A stretch of DNA of 60,000 nucleotides from Liolophura sinensis (taxonomy: Eukaryota; Mollusca; Polyplacophora; Chitonida; Chitonidae): NCBI RefSeq assembly GCF_032854445.1, contig NC_088295.1:20759385-20819384 (forward strand). The letters are read 5' to 3'. The translations under genes were made by a program, and so were the position numbers. Below the pieces are notes generated by a model. That model saw only the letters and a program-made list of their open reading frames with translations. It was not told the DNA's origin and did not search any database. Positions 12,365-22,030 of the stretch are shown one piece after another. Within the stretch, counting starts at the first letter, position 1. Each line of letters starts with the position of its first letter.

Positions 12365-14522
12365 CTTGAACTAAATCACACCAATCGTGGAACATTTACA
12401 GCGCACAGATGGTCAGGTAAGGTTCCAACATCAGAGCCAGGACAGAATTCTAGCCTACAAATAGAAAATAATCAATTCAATACTGCAATTCAAAAACAAC
12501 CCATACATATCCTTAGGAACACAAGCCAGTTACAAAGGCCATCAGGAACATGAGTTTGCTCACCAAGGATCAAATATTTGTCTCTGACCCATTAAACATG
12601 ACCTCCCTGACAGAAATTATTGTCAATTGTTGTTATTCCACTGATTCAATCATTATATGTAAGTATACATCTTCATAGGCAAGATGCCACCATAAACTAA
12701 AGAAATGCAAAATGTTTCAGGGCAAGGTTTTGAAGGCATACGCATGGAGAGAAATAGCACTGAATTATCCTAATACCGTTCCCAAATGTCTTCTTTCAAT
12801 TTTACACGGATCATCTGCAAAGTTTGCTATGTTAGAGTATCATCGAGGGTCCAGTTTCTGACGTATACATGTACCTGTGACTTCATGAAGAGAAAAGCTA
12901 ATGCACTGAAATGAAACGATCATGAGAACAGGTAGCAACATATTCACAGAGACACTTCAGATTTATACATTATACTGCCAATAATTAAAACACAAAATAA
13001 TAAATTAAGACAATAACTGGCTGTTTTCTTATGTTTTGATCCCAAAATGGCAATTGTTAACAAGTGTGTACAGTCAAGAAATGGTCAGACCAGTAAAATA
13101 AAACATTAGGCATTAGGCAGGTTACCACAGAAAAAATAATACTCCAACCCCTGCTATCAAAACACGAGTGAAAACGTTAAAGTTGTTTGTGAGTGAGTTC
13201 TTATAAATAAATCCACCATAGGTAGATGCAAAATCAAATGTTTTGATTTTCTCCACCCCATTTCACTCAATCAGCTTCACCCTTTCCAGGTGTATTGCTG
13301 GGGACCCAAAATAGCGCAGCCAATACTGAGTATTTGAAACAATGTGTACTGTGGTATCCCGTACTCAACATGCCTGATCACAGAATACCAGTTACATGTA
13401 CGCACTATAATGAGAGGATTTCAAATAATCAAAGGTGATCATACCCTGTTTCTTTTAATTTCTGGTACGCCTGGTCTGCTCATTTTAACCAATATATATG
13501 TAATTGTAGCAGGAATGTTGAGTTTCTTTTTTCTCACATGGTTAAACCATTCTAATGAACAATATACACACATCCTGAAACCTTTGATAACAGACAATAC
13601 TGATCAGATGTCCATTGTAGTAGATACATGTAGTAGAGCACGGTGTGCTCGTGGTCCGTGCACACTAGACAGTTAATGACCTACCTATTGTGCCCTGAAC
13701 AATTCACTATGGGCTGTATACAATGGAGCTATGAACAATTCCCTCATGGTCAGAACAAAGATTGTGAAATTAGGGAGACAGGCTCTGTGGTTTCCCACAA
13801 TGAGGCTAACTTATCCATTACTACAGATAAACAGCCATGAAAAGACTTCTCCAGGATTAGAACAAACTATGTTTGTGTCTATTAATATCCTAAACTAAGA
13901 GAAACAGATCCCCATCTATGTATCTGAATTATTTATTTGGGTACAAAGAAAACTAGGTACTAGGCCTTACTTGAGTTGGGACAAAAGCATCTACATTCAT
14001 ACAACTTCATGAACATACATATTACGGGTGTAAACACTTATGTTTGCTTACTAATGCTGATAAAATTATAACAGCACAGCTGAGTATTAACCTTACATTT
14101 CACCAGAATGCCAAAATAAACATTTTTGGTAGTAGCAAAGGGGTATGAAAGCTTTTTGTTTTCCTCTCTATATTCACCTCCAAAAATATAAACTAATGAC
14201 TATCTGCATGGTATCTAATGGTCACTGCAGGTACCAATCTGACAGTAATTTAGCAAGGTGCATTATGAGGGGACAAATTGCTCTGCTCTTATTTACGCTC
14301 CACAGACAAAGAGATGAATAACAGTAATAGAGCAGACAGTAAATTTGAATGCACATTTGACATTTCAAGTCAGGTGAAAAGTGAGGGGGAAAATACACGT
14401 GAACAAGCAAGAGAAATTAGGTTTTCACTTAAATAGGCAAGAAAATGTTTTGACAATCTCGGACAAGATGGGGTGGGGGAGAGGGCGAGGGACCATGTTG
14501 CAGCCGAACAGAGCTAAGAGGA
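12365..14522. other. AT-rich intron-like stretch
   Basis: No repeat or conserved frame was recognised. If the flanking exon candidates are one gene, this would be an intron. Confidence 0.35.
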
Positions 14523-14570
14523 TCATGCAAAAGAAGAGTTTGAGGACATCTGGTGTGCATGTGCCAACTT
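14523..14570 (-). CDS. candidate exon (terminal) of unrecognised gene
   Basis: The acceptor TTTATTACGTAG starts the exon at 14570. In the phase left by the exon at 14806-14857 it reads KLAHAHQMSSNSSFA and then TGA (14523-14525). A different frame through the same DNA stays open much longer and is hydrophobic (VLKLFFCMILLALFGCN, then MVPRPLPHPILSEIV). The true reading is therefore not settled. Confidence 0.3.
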   Translation of the reverse strand, partial: KLAHAHQMSSNSSFA

Positions 14571-14805
14571 CTACGTAATAAACCTGAATAGACATCTACA
14601 TCATTTGTATTTAACATCTGCCAAATGTATTTAAGACCATGTACAAGTACAGCTATTGATTGTGAGCCTGCTAGAAAAAGAAAGGCTTTCAAATTTCATG
14701 AGAATTTCTTTTGGAGTTGCCCTTTGTTACGTTTCCCATAAATAAAGCAGTCCATGTTCATTACAGCATTAAGCAAATAAAACGTTGACAAATGTGTAAA
14801 TTTAC

Positions 14806-14857
14806 CTCAACACACATGCCAAATGTCATGTACAATATGTAATCAATATTGTATTTC
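14806..14857 (-). CDS. candidate internal exon of unrecognised gene
   Basis: A strong acceptor (AGCCTGTTTCAG) and a good donor (TTGAG, then GTAAAT) bound 52 bases. Only one of the three frames is open; it reads KYNIDYILYMTFGMCVE. The exon ends in phase 0 and joins without a frame break to the exon at 14570. The peptide is not recognised. Confidence 0.4.
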
Positions 14858-16790
14858 CTGAAACAGGCTAACTCACAGGTATGGTAATACCCATCATCAT
14901 ATGCTTCACAAACTATAGGTAGGCTTTGATGTATGGTCTGATGGATACATGTAGTGAGATGTAGATCAAACATGATTCTCAGAATACAAATGTACATGTC
15001 TAATTTACTCATGTTTAGTTCTCATAGATACCATAAGAGATACAAAAACTCATCTAACCTTCACGATTAGCAATTCATGCTGTACGATTTGATGGTGTAC
15101 TCAGATATTCAGAGCTCTAAATCTAGGTAAAGCTTGTGTTTCTGACAATGCCATGTACAACTTTATTAGCAGATCTGGCTTCTTGGTCATAACCACGTCT
15201 GCCCTCTCCTGTCTATATTAAATGAGCTTCCAAATGTTAACCTGACTCCAGACTAGAATGTAACTGGTCTATTTACTGAGCTAAGGAGGTAGCTAGGTGG
15301 AGGCTAGTTATTGGTCATGTACATGACTGGAGACCCTCCACAAAGTCGTACCAGACTGATTTACAGAAATGATGAAGAGGTTATCTTTCTATAGAAACTA
15401 GGCTCCTGAAGAAGTCTTAAATTACAGGTTACAATAGAACAATAGAATTAACATCCCAGACAGGCCCGAACGGAGAATTTGCCGAACGGGGACACGTCAG
15501 ATGAAAATGGCCATTTGATCATAAAACACTGACTTAGCCAGATTCTCTGAAGCCAGTTCTCTAATCCTGAGGAGTAATAAATTGTGTTTTCATCTGGGCT
15601 GTCACCGGAGAAAGCGCACCACTGATAGTAAAAACCTGCAAACACTCCACTCACAGGTTTCTATCTGGCCCATAATTTTCGGACAGAATATTGGCTTTTC
15701 ATTTCACACTGTCAGCGTCGTCGACATACAAACAGTGGATGCCTTGTAAGTGCAAGGCAATATAGCACAAAAACTAGTGTTGCTTTGGGGATGATGACAG
15801 AAAGAAGGGGTAGGGTGGTGGGTGCAAAAGGAGATTTGAAGATCTGTCAAATGCATACATGATGCAAGCGAGCCTTATCAGTAGGGCCCAGTCTAGTTAA
15901 CAAAATGTCAAAGAGTCACTCCACTGGAACACAAAGTGTGTTCATATTCAACATGCCCACCGATGGTTTTTTTCTTATATATCCAGGCTTCCAACTCTGT
16001 GTCTGAATACTACCTGAGTTTATCTTTTGTAGTTGAGAGAAAAATCAACTCCACAAGCAGGAAAAGCAACGTGAACCACCATGCACTTCTACTTGTGTAA
16101 AATTAGCCTGCTAGCAGGGCAGCGCTTAACTTGGTGTTAAGCCCTCATCTCTGAGAAAACCCCGATTAAAAGCCCTACAACCACAAAGCCCAACACTTGC
16201 AAACAGCATAAATGTAGGTGTGCTCTGTTATACATATTCTTAGATTCTTAAGCAACCATACAGGCAAGTACATTGGCCTTGCACATTCTCTTGAAAAAAA
16301 AACCCTCTCCTTCGTGAATGTTGCCGTTCTCATTTAGATCCAATCCATTTCAGTGAATTAATTACTCTCACAAATGCCAGCCTTATCCACTGAAACCCCT
16401 TCAAGTTATAAACTCTACCATTATAACAGAGAGCAAAAACAACAATACACTGAGATAAGATGAAGTTGTAGATACATGTAAAGTTATAAAAAAAAATTGC
16501 TTGTAGCTGATGTGGCATGATACATGTACTTGCTGTCAGCTATGCCACTTACACTTAGAACTCTGTGAACCTACATATACATGTAGATTACTTCAGACGT
16601 CAGGAATAGAAGATTATATATGCGCTAAATGGGGTACACATTATTAGACCTGGCATATAACGCTGAAAGCGGATACATTGCAAGTATTTATAAGGTGCTT
16701 TCTCTCACCTTGGGGAAGCCAGAACCTTACTGTTTTGTTTCTCTTTTATGTACATGTACATGTTTTTCCATGTACAATACTACAGTACAA
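14858..16790. other. no firm gene; intron or intergenic
   Basis: A patch at 15450-15720 has more CpG than its surroundings and a minus-strand frame of 68 codons without motifs; it could be an untranslated exon. Otherwise nothing was recognised. Confidence 0.3.
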
Positions 16791-16990
16791 CCCACATCAA
16801 AACGGAAGTTTAACGCGTTAGACCCGCGGGAGATAGAGGATAGATAGTCAATAGACACGCGGTAACAAAGCGATATCTCGTGCAGAAAGAAGGGGATATC
16901 CCCCCATTTGGCAGGCTCACGAGTACATCACTCGGTGAAAATGTAGTCCGGCTGTATGTCGCCTGTGCTTACACACCGCAACGCTCCACA
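16791..16990. promoter_or_regulatory. CpG-bearing block, candidate promoter
   Basis: CpG dinucleotides cluster here (AACGCGTT, ACCCGCGGG, ACACGCGGT, GCGATATCTCG), whereas the 9 kb to its left has almost none. In animals with germline gene-body methylation such blocks often mark unmethylated start sites. It would suit a minus-strand gene covering 7.5-15 kb. No core promoter motif fixes the direction. Confidence 0.25.
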
Positions 16991-17701
16991 TGTGGCCTGA
17001 CAGCTCATGATAAATCCACAAGTCGGGTTAACATGGCATATGGCCTACCAGTATGTCTGTCATCAGTCATTGCCAGATATTCAATCCTGTCAATTTTAAA
17101 TCCTGTCAATAAACCTCTGGTTATGTTTCAAATGAATGAAAATTTAAGATGAAATCTACTTCGGCAACTCGTATTTATACGTTCATATTATATCGCTCAA
17201 AATGGGCCTAATCTACTTCAACAAATAAAGCAGAATGGAGCGCATATGATTTGCAAATCTTTAAAAATATTGAAAGATGTCGACTGAATTTAATATAAAC
17301 GCTACCCAATATGCACTTCATTAATGTAAGGATTGAAATTTTAAAGAGGGCGCATAGGCCTGTGTGTATTTGTGTAGCAATCCTTCATCTCGGATCTTGC
17401 ATGTGAATCACGATTATATGTTAATGTTTTCAAGTTCTAAATACCTACAGAGGCAACCTACGAAATAAAACAGTACTCTAGAATAAATATACTTATAGTT
17501 AAAGTCATCTCTTTGAAACCTACCATGTTCAAATACAGGCCTTCATTGTATTGAGGTTTGAGAATTCAGTCCGCATTTTGGGCAAGACGGCTCATAAGTG
17601 TCACTCATGAAGCCCTTGTAGCCTTAATCCTAATCCTATGGTATTTTAATCCACCGAAATTGAGTAATCGATTATTGTCAATGTAGTGAGCCTGCTTCCT
17701 C
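16991..17701. other. non-coding stretch, no gene seen
   Basis: Contains a small direct repeat (TCAATCCTGTCAATTTTAAA / TCCTGTCAATAAA near 17080-17110). Nothing else was identified. Confidence 0.4.
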
Positions 17702-17709
17702 TATATAAA
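17702..17709 (+). promoter_or_regulatory. TATA box of the transposase gene
   Basis: TATATAAA lies 32 bases before the ATG at 17741. Transcription starting about 30 bases downstream would leave a leader of under 10 bases. Such short leaders are common in compact transposase genes. Confidence 0.55.
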
Positions 17710-17740
17710 GAGTGAAAAAGTTCAATTCACACAATCAAAC

Positions 17741-19000
17741 ATGGAGCCCCATAAGATAAAACGAATTTCCAAGTTCTATCGTGCTAGAATTGACGACTTG
17801 CACGCAGAGAATGTATCACCTCTGCTGATCCGGAAACGACTCTTGGCAGAGAACGACGTGAGCATTAGCACACAGGCTATAAAGTTATATATAGCGAGAA
17901 GAGAACAGGAAATATCTACTGGAAAACGGTTGTCAGCAGAAGGGAAAGTTGAACCCTGAGCATCTGGCCTTCATTGACAGATGCATTGAAGCCAACGATG
18001 AAATAACAGCACCGGAGCTTCAGCATAAATTGAATAAGCAGTATGGCGTTGAAGTGTCCCATTCTACAGTCAAGAGAGCCCATCAGCAACTTGGATGGAC
18101 AAGTGCATTGTCAGATTGTGTGGGATGTGAACAAAGAAAAACGTAAGCTCTTCTGCCTAGACGTGATGGCCAACAACAAACAATTTGACCATGTGATATT
18201 CACAGATGAGAGTACTGAAAAAAATGCAATGCACATCAGACTGTCATTCCGGCGCCAAGGAAAGATATGCCGACTGAAAGGGATACCCAAACACCCGTAT
18301 CAAATAAGTTATTTCTTAATATTTGTGCTTAATACTACCCATCAACTTTTGGATGCTTCTGTACCTCAAAGTAGTTGTTTTCTAAATAGAGTTTCAAGTT
18401 AAAAGTTCTTTGATATTAGATATACAGACTATATGCCTGATTTGACAATCCAATTTTTGCAGGTCTATGTCTGGGCGGGAATAGCCCGGAGAGGAGCCAC
18501 ACAGATCGCCATCTTTACGGGGAAAATTGAAGAGTGATGCATACCAAACAATTCTGGAAAAGTACTTAATGGCAAGCTGTCATATTTACATATAAGTGAT
18601 TATCAGTAATTTAAGATCTTGCAATTTTAGTTCTGTTACCGACTTTTTGAAAATGATTTAAACTGTTACAGCCATTCGTCAGAGATGTGTACTCCGACGG
18701 CTACAGACTCTACCAGGATAATGATCCATAACACACCGGTAAATCAACAAAAGGATGGTTAGAGAACAACATCAATATGATGCCGGCTCCTCCTGGATCC
18801 CTGGACCTGAATCCTACAGAAATGATGTGGGCTTCGATGAAGTACCACATTCGAAAGAATGTAAGACCAACCAGCTTACAGAAGGGATTGAGCAATTTTG
18901 GAATAACCCGAATGCCAAAACATGCGAAAGATATATTAACCACATTTATAAGGTTGTACCTGCTGTGATTGCTTTTGATGGGGCAGCCACAGGCTATTGA
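17741..19000 (+). pseudogene. decayed IS630/Tc1-type (DDE) transposase gene with two introns
   Basis: The order is an N-terminal helix-turn-helix region (MEPHKIKRISKFYRARIDDL...), a second HTH-like part (ELQHKLNKQYGVEVSHSTV), then catalytic blocks: FTDEST (first Asp), VYVWAGIARRGATQIAIFTG, YQDNDP (second Asp) and LDLNPTEMMW (Glu). It ends ...YKVVPAVIAFDGAATGY at a TGA. Two intron-like gaps interrupt the conserved blocks: 18304-18462 (donor now ATAAGT, acceptor TTTTTGCAG) and 18572-18671 (donor GCAAGC, acceptor CTGTTACAG). Lesions: frameshifts near 17945, 18100, 18530 and 18880, and TAA at 18729-18731 where this family has Lys. The second-Asp-to-Glu spacing is 33 residues, one less than usual. 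It cannot make an active enzyme. Terminal inverted repeats were not found. Confidence 0.8.
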
Positions 19001-19051
19001 TAAACTCATGTTTTCAAGTGCATATATGACTACCATACATGTATTTCAAAA

Positions 19052-19057
19052 AATAAA
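19052..19057 (+). terminator. poly(A) signal AATAAA for the transposase gene
   Basis: AATAAA occurs about 50 bases after the stop codon of the plus-strand transposase pseudogene, as expected for its transcript end. Confidence 0.45.
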
Positions 19058-19083
19058 GCAAGAATACTTATGAACAAATCTGT

Positions 19084-19089
19084 TTTATT
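19084..19089 (-). terminator. poly(A) signal AATAAA, minus strand, convergent gene
   Basis: On the minus strand AATAAA lies 80 bases beyond the last stop of the BEN-like frame (19169-19171). Together with the plus-strand signal at 19052 this marks a tight convergent arrangement of two transcription units. Confidence 0.4.
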
Positions 19090-19168
19090 GTTGTCATATT
19101 AACAGTATTATATTAATTTATATAACAGAAATTATTACAAGTATAAACCCATGAATTCACTGACAATA

Positions 19169-19480
19169 CTACAATCCGATAAACAATCTATCCAGTGGAA
19201 GCCATGCGTGACGCAGGCGCTGCTTCCATAAACAGTGTATGGCAGAGTTCAACAATGTGGCTACTTTTTTCTCAATGTTGTCTTCTTTGTAATGCAGTCA
19301 GATAACATCGATGATCCTCTACAACTTAACTTCGTTTAGGGGTTCCTTCTGTCGGCCACCAAAGTTTATGCCGGAAGCATTCCTGTCGTACAGTTCTCCC
19401 AAACTAGAACCGGCGAACAACAAATTCTTGGCAAGATGGACCCATGTGAATCTCTCAAAATCTTCACCACCTCTGGCCCT
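19169..19480 (-). pseudogene. BEN-like domain remnant, broken by two stops
   Basis: The minus-strand frame reads EDFERFTWVHLAKNLLF, then LGELYDRNASGINFGGR, QKEPLNEVKL, RIIDVI, LHYKEDNIEKKVATLL and NSAIHCLWKQR. The pattern L..LF...EL..RN.SG followed by KEPL(D/N)..KL..I and a C-terminal helix is that of BEN domains, which bind DNA or partner proteins in chromatin and transcription regulators. Two in-frame stops interrupt it: TAG at 19319-19321 and TGA at 19298-19300. Each could arise by a single C-to-T change. The frame is otherwise uninterrupted on both sides, so it looks like a recently inactivated coding exon. The BEN assignment is by pattern only. Confidence 0.4.
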
Positions 19481-19592
19481 TCAGTGTCGCCGTCAAGTTG
19501 ACAAGGTCTCAGCTGCCAGAACCTGCTGTCAGTGAATTCCAGTACAGGGCCAGTCCACGGGCGACAGGCTGGCATCCTTGTCTGTGGGCTCA

Positions 19593-20141
19593 TCAGGGGT
19601 AGACAGGCTCTGTACAGGCTCCGGTTCGGGTCTCAACCGAGGTTCTACATCTGTCCGAGTCCCAAACGACCTGGTCTTGACTAGGGGAGAGAGGAGGAGT
19701 TACAGAGAAGGGAAGAGGATCAGTGGGCAAGCTGGCGGTTAGTTCACACGTATCCATGTTAAAGAGAGCAGGGCAATCAGAGGTGGGTAAGTTGACGGAA
19801 AAGTCTGAGGATGTTAATAGTGATAGAAAGGGTGACAGTTGATTATCCGAAGGGAGATCCGAGGTGGGGGAGAGAACAGGAAACACAGGTGGGGATGAAG
19901 AGACAGGAGTAGGAGTGGGTGTGATAGTGGAAGAAGGTGTGACAGTGGAGGAAGGTGTGACAGAGGGGGAAGTCGGTCTCGTTAGAGTAGAAGGAGCGGA
20001 GTCAATAGGAGAGGTGAAAGTTTGTGCAGGAGAGTCAGAAGAGGGTGAAGATGAGAGAGTTGTGCTGGGCGATAGGTCAGTATAGCAAGCTGACAAGGTT
20101 CTCTCAACCCGACGCTGAACCTTGTCCCACCATATCTCCAA
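19593..20141 (-). CDS. Ser/Thr/Pro-rich open frame, probably part of the decayed BEN-like gene
   Basis: An open frame of 182 codons is dominated by Ser, Thr and Pro (runs such as SPSVTPSSTVTPSSTITPTP). Short internal repeats in the DNA (GTGACAGTGGAGGAAGGT-type) create this bias. It has no domain. Composition suits a disordered linker between an N-terminal part (exons at 20.2-21.2 kb) and the BEN-like region. Its frame does not join either neighbour directly, so frameshifts or unrecognised splicing must be assumed. It may also be untranslated. Confidence 0.3.
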   Translation of the reverse strand: MEIWWDKVQRRVERTLSACYTDLSPSTTLSSSPSSDSPAQTFTSPIDSAPSTLTRPTSPSVTPSSTVTPSSTITPTPTPVSSSPPVFPVLSPTSDLPSDNQLSPFLSLLTSSDFSVNLPTSDCPALFNMDTCELTASLPTDPLPFSVTPPLSPSQDQVVWDSDRCRTSVETRTGACTEPVYP

Positions 20142-20210
20142 ACAAACAGCTTAAGTCAAAGGCATGCGGCTTGGTTTTGGATGGCACTGATGAAGATGGC
20201 CTGTTCAGTT

Positions 20211-20232
20211 TCATGGGGAAGAACACAATATC
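20211..20232 (-). CDS. candidate exon 5 of unrecognised spliced gene
   Basis: An excellent acceptor, a 12-T run followed by GGTTATATACAG, opens this exon at 20232. In the phase left by exon 4 it reads ILCSSP and stops at TGA 20211-20213. Another frame is open further (DIVFFPMKLNRPSSSVPSK...) but would need a phase change, which fits a decayed gene. Confidence 0.35.
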
Positions 20233-20360
20233 CTGTATATAACCAAAAAAAAAAAATAAATTAAGCCAATGTTCAGTAAAACATGCCGGCGTGGTAGTGA
20301 AGTTAGACATAAGATGTACAATCACTATTTAAAAGAGAAAAATTGCATATACATACTAAC

Positions 20361-20457
20361 CCGTGTGGTTTTCTGTTCAACAGGTCTTTAAAAGTGATTG
20401 TTTTCCTGGCAATGCTTCTTTTCAACGGGCGAGCAGCTGGTAGGCAAATACATGTAC
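20361..20457 (-). CDS. candidate exon 4 of unrecognised spliced gene
   Basis: The acceptor TTTTTCCCCTCTTCAG and a donor GTTAGT bound 97 bases. The frame reads TCICLPAARPLKRSIARK and continues TITFKDLLNRKPHG. It is basic, with no recognised domain. Phases match exon 3 (one base carried over) without a frame break. Confidence 0.5.
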
Positions 20458-20490
20458 CTGAAGAGGGGAAAAAGAGAAATGGTCACGCAC

Positions 20491-20533
20491 ACAAAGGTTG
20501 AATATAAGATAGGAGACGCCTGTCATCCCATAC
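20491..20533 (-). CDS. candidate exon 3 of unrecognised spliced gene
   Basis: The acceptor TTTTTTTTATGTCAG and the donor GTGCGT bound 43 bases reading VWDDRRLLSYIQPL plus one base. It follows exon 2 in phase 0, and the leftover T plus GT of exon 4 makes a Cys codon. It is short, but both boundaries and the phase agree. Confidence 0.5.
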
Positions 20534-20712
20534 CTGACATAAAAAAAACATCTGCATACAAAAAGTTGAACATGAGCAGTTATTGTCAAACTAGCAGGCA
20601 TGGCTGTATACAGTATATATCTGGCAAGTTTCAAGACATTACACACAAGTACTTTCTTGATATATTTATGGACTTCTATAATTTGATATAGTGTTCGAAC
20701 AAAATAACTTAC

Positions 20713-20789
20713 CCTCTGTTTTGACGTGGTGTTCATTTTCAGGGATTTCACATACTTCCTCTCAACATCTGTTACAATTGTTGGGTCAC
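20713..20789 (-). CDS. candidate exon 2 of unrecognised spliced gene
   Basis: The acceptor TTTATTTTACACAG and a near-consensus donor (AGAGG, then GTAAGTTA) bound 77 bases. The frame reads DPTIVTDVERKYVKSLKM, then NTTSKQR. It is charged and helical in character. This is the best-bounded exon of the chain. Confidence 0.55.
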
Positions 20790-21189
20790 CTGTGTAAAAT
20801 AAATTGAGTACTAAGTTAATGGTGGTATATTGCACTGTGGTATTCGTTCTCTATTGCCGACAGGAATATTTTGTTACAAAAAGAGAGGAAAAAACATCCC
20901 AAAAACACATTTTCAAAATTTTCTGCGAAGTCTTGCCGTCACAAACAAACTTTATAAAAGCGTACTTAGGAAATGGAAAGAAAGGTTTACATACATGTAA
21001 AGGATACATGGTCATCGCAAAGAAAAGCAAAACTGAGAAAGTGACAATTATCAATATATGCAGTATAATTAATGGATAAACACATGCAGTTCTAGTGAAT
21101 AAATAACTAGAACAGATATGCTTACATTATTTCAATAAATGATGTTAACTTCGGGACATGCCTTTTAAAGCCAATAAACATAAGCTTAC

Positions 21190-21246
21190 CTTTAAGTTCG
21201 TTATGGCGAGACACTTTCAGTCCTGGACGGATATTGCAAAGATGAA
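21190..21246 (-). CDS. candidate exon 1 (first visible) of unrecognised spliced gene
   Basis: The donor (CTTAAAG, then GTAAGCTT) is strong. The acceptor is either CCCTTTGACCTTCTAG, giving 57 bases reading HLCNIRPGLKVSRHNELK, or lies further upstream, since the frame stays open for about 12 more codons (NPFDLLV...). The one base carried over plus GT of exon 2 makes a Gly codon. Further 5' exons, if any, were not found. Confidence 0.5.
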
Positions 21247-21289
21247 CTAGAAGGTCAAAGGGATTTCGTCAAAGTGTACGACATCAAAA

Positions 21290-22030
21290 AGATTGTTCTT
21301 GGTATGTAGCTATATCCCCGAAACGTAGTGGTGTAAGGCAGGGTATGATTCAAAGCAACAGCAAGAGAAATTATGATGTCTTCTTCTTTGGACTGCACTT
21401 TTTATATTATTCCTTTTGAAAGACACTGTTGTTTTGCTTTAAGATCCGAGAGTCCCACAAAGACTGTGCTCTATTAGCCCGGATAATTAGCCACCTTTGA
21501 TCATTTGAGTTGGCTTTTGTAAACGGAACTGTTGTTATCAAATTGTTGCACCCTCCCCCAGTTCACCTACCACAAAGGAAGTACATGTATTTTAACGGCA
21601 AATCATTAAATCTCTGACAAACATAATGCACTATACACAGAAATTTGGTGAATATGTATACCGCAGCTTTGGAAGACTCACACGTTTATGAAACACACGG
21701 CTAGCTTCAACTAAGTTTTGCCTAATGCGGACTAAATGATTACAAAAGATGGCAAAGTATATATTATTAGTCGCATTGCCAGAAAAGATCGTTTAACTAT
21801 TTCCATTTGAATGGACAGGGTTATGAACACAAAATACATCCGGCATCTGGATGAGAAACAACATTGGACTGGTGTTTTTGTTTTTACCTCTGTGCAAATG
21901 AAGGGTGTTTTATTGTACAGATATATGGAAATCAGAAGGAAAAAACATCAGAGAATGCAAATAGACCTAAGCTGTTGTGAAAGCTATTAAAACTATCTTG
22001 CACGCACATGTTTTGCATTCACCAACATGA
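21290..22030. other. no gene recognised
   Basis: No convincing exon or repeat. It would be the 5' flank or an intron of the minus-strand gene above. Confidence 0.35.

Noticed and set aside
20398-21079. Plus-strand frames of 91-97 codons opposite the spliced-gene candidates
   Set aside because: They cross introns and exons of the minus-strand chain and have no motifs; the minus-strand splice signals are much better.
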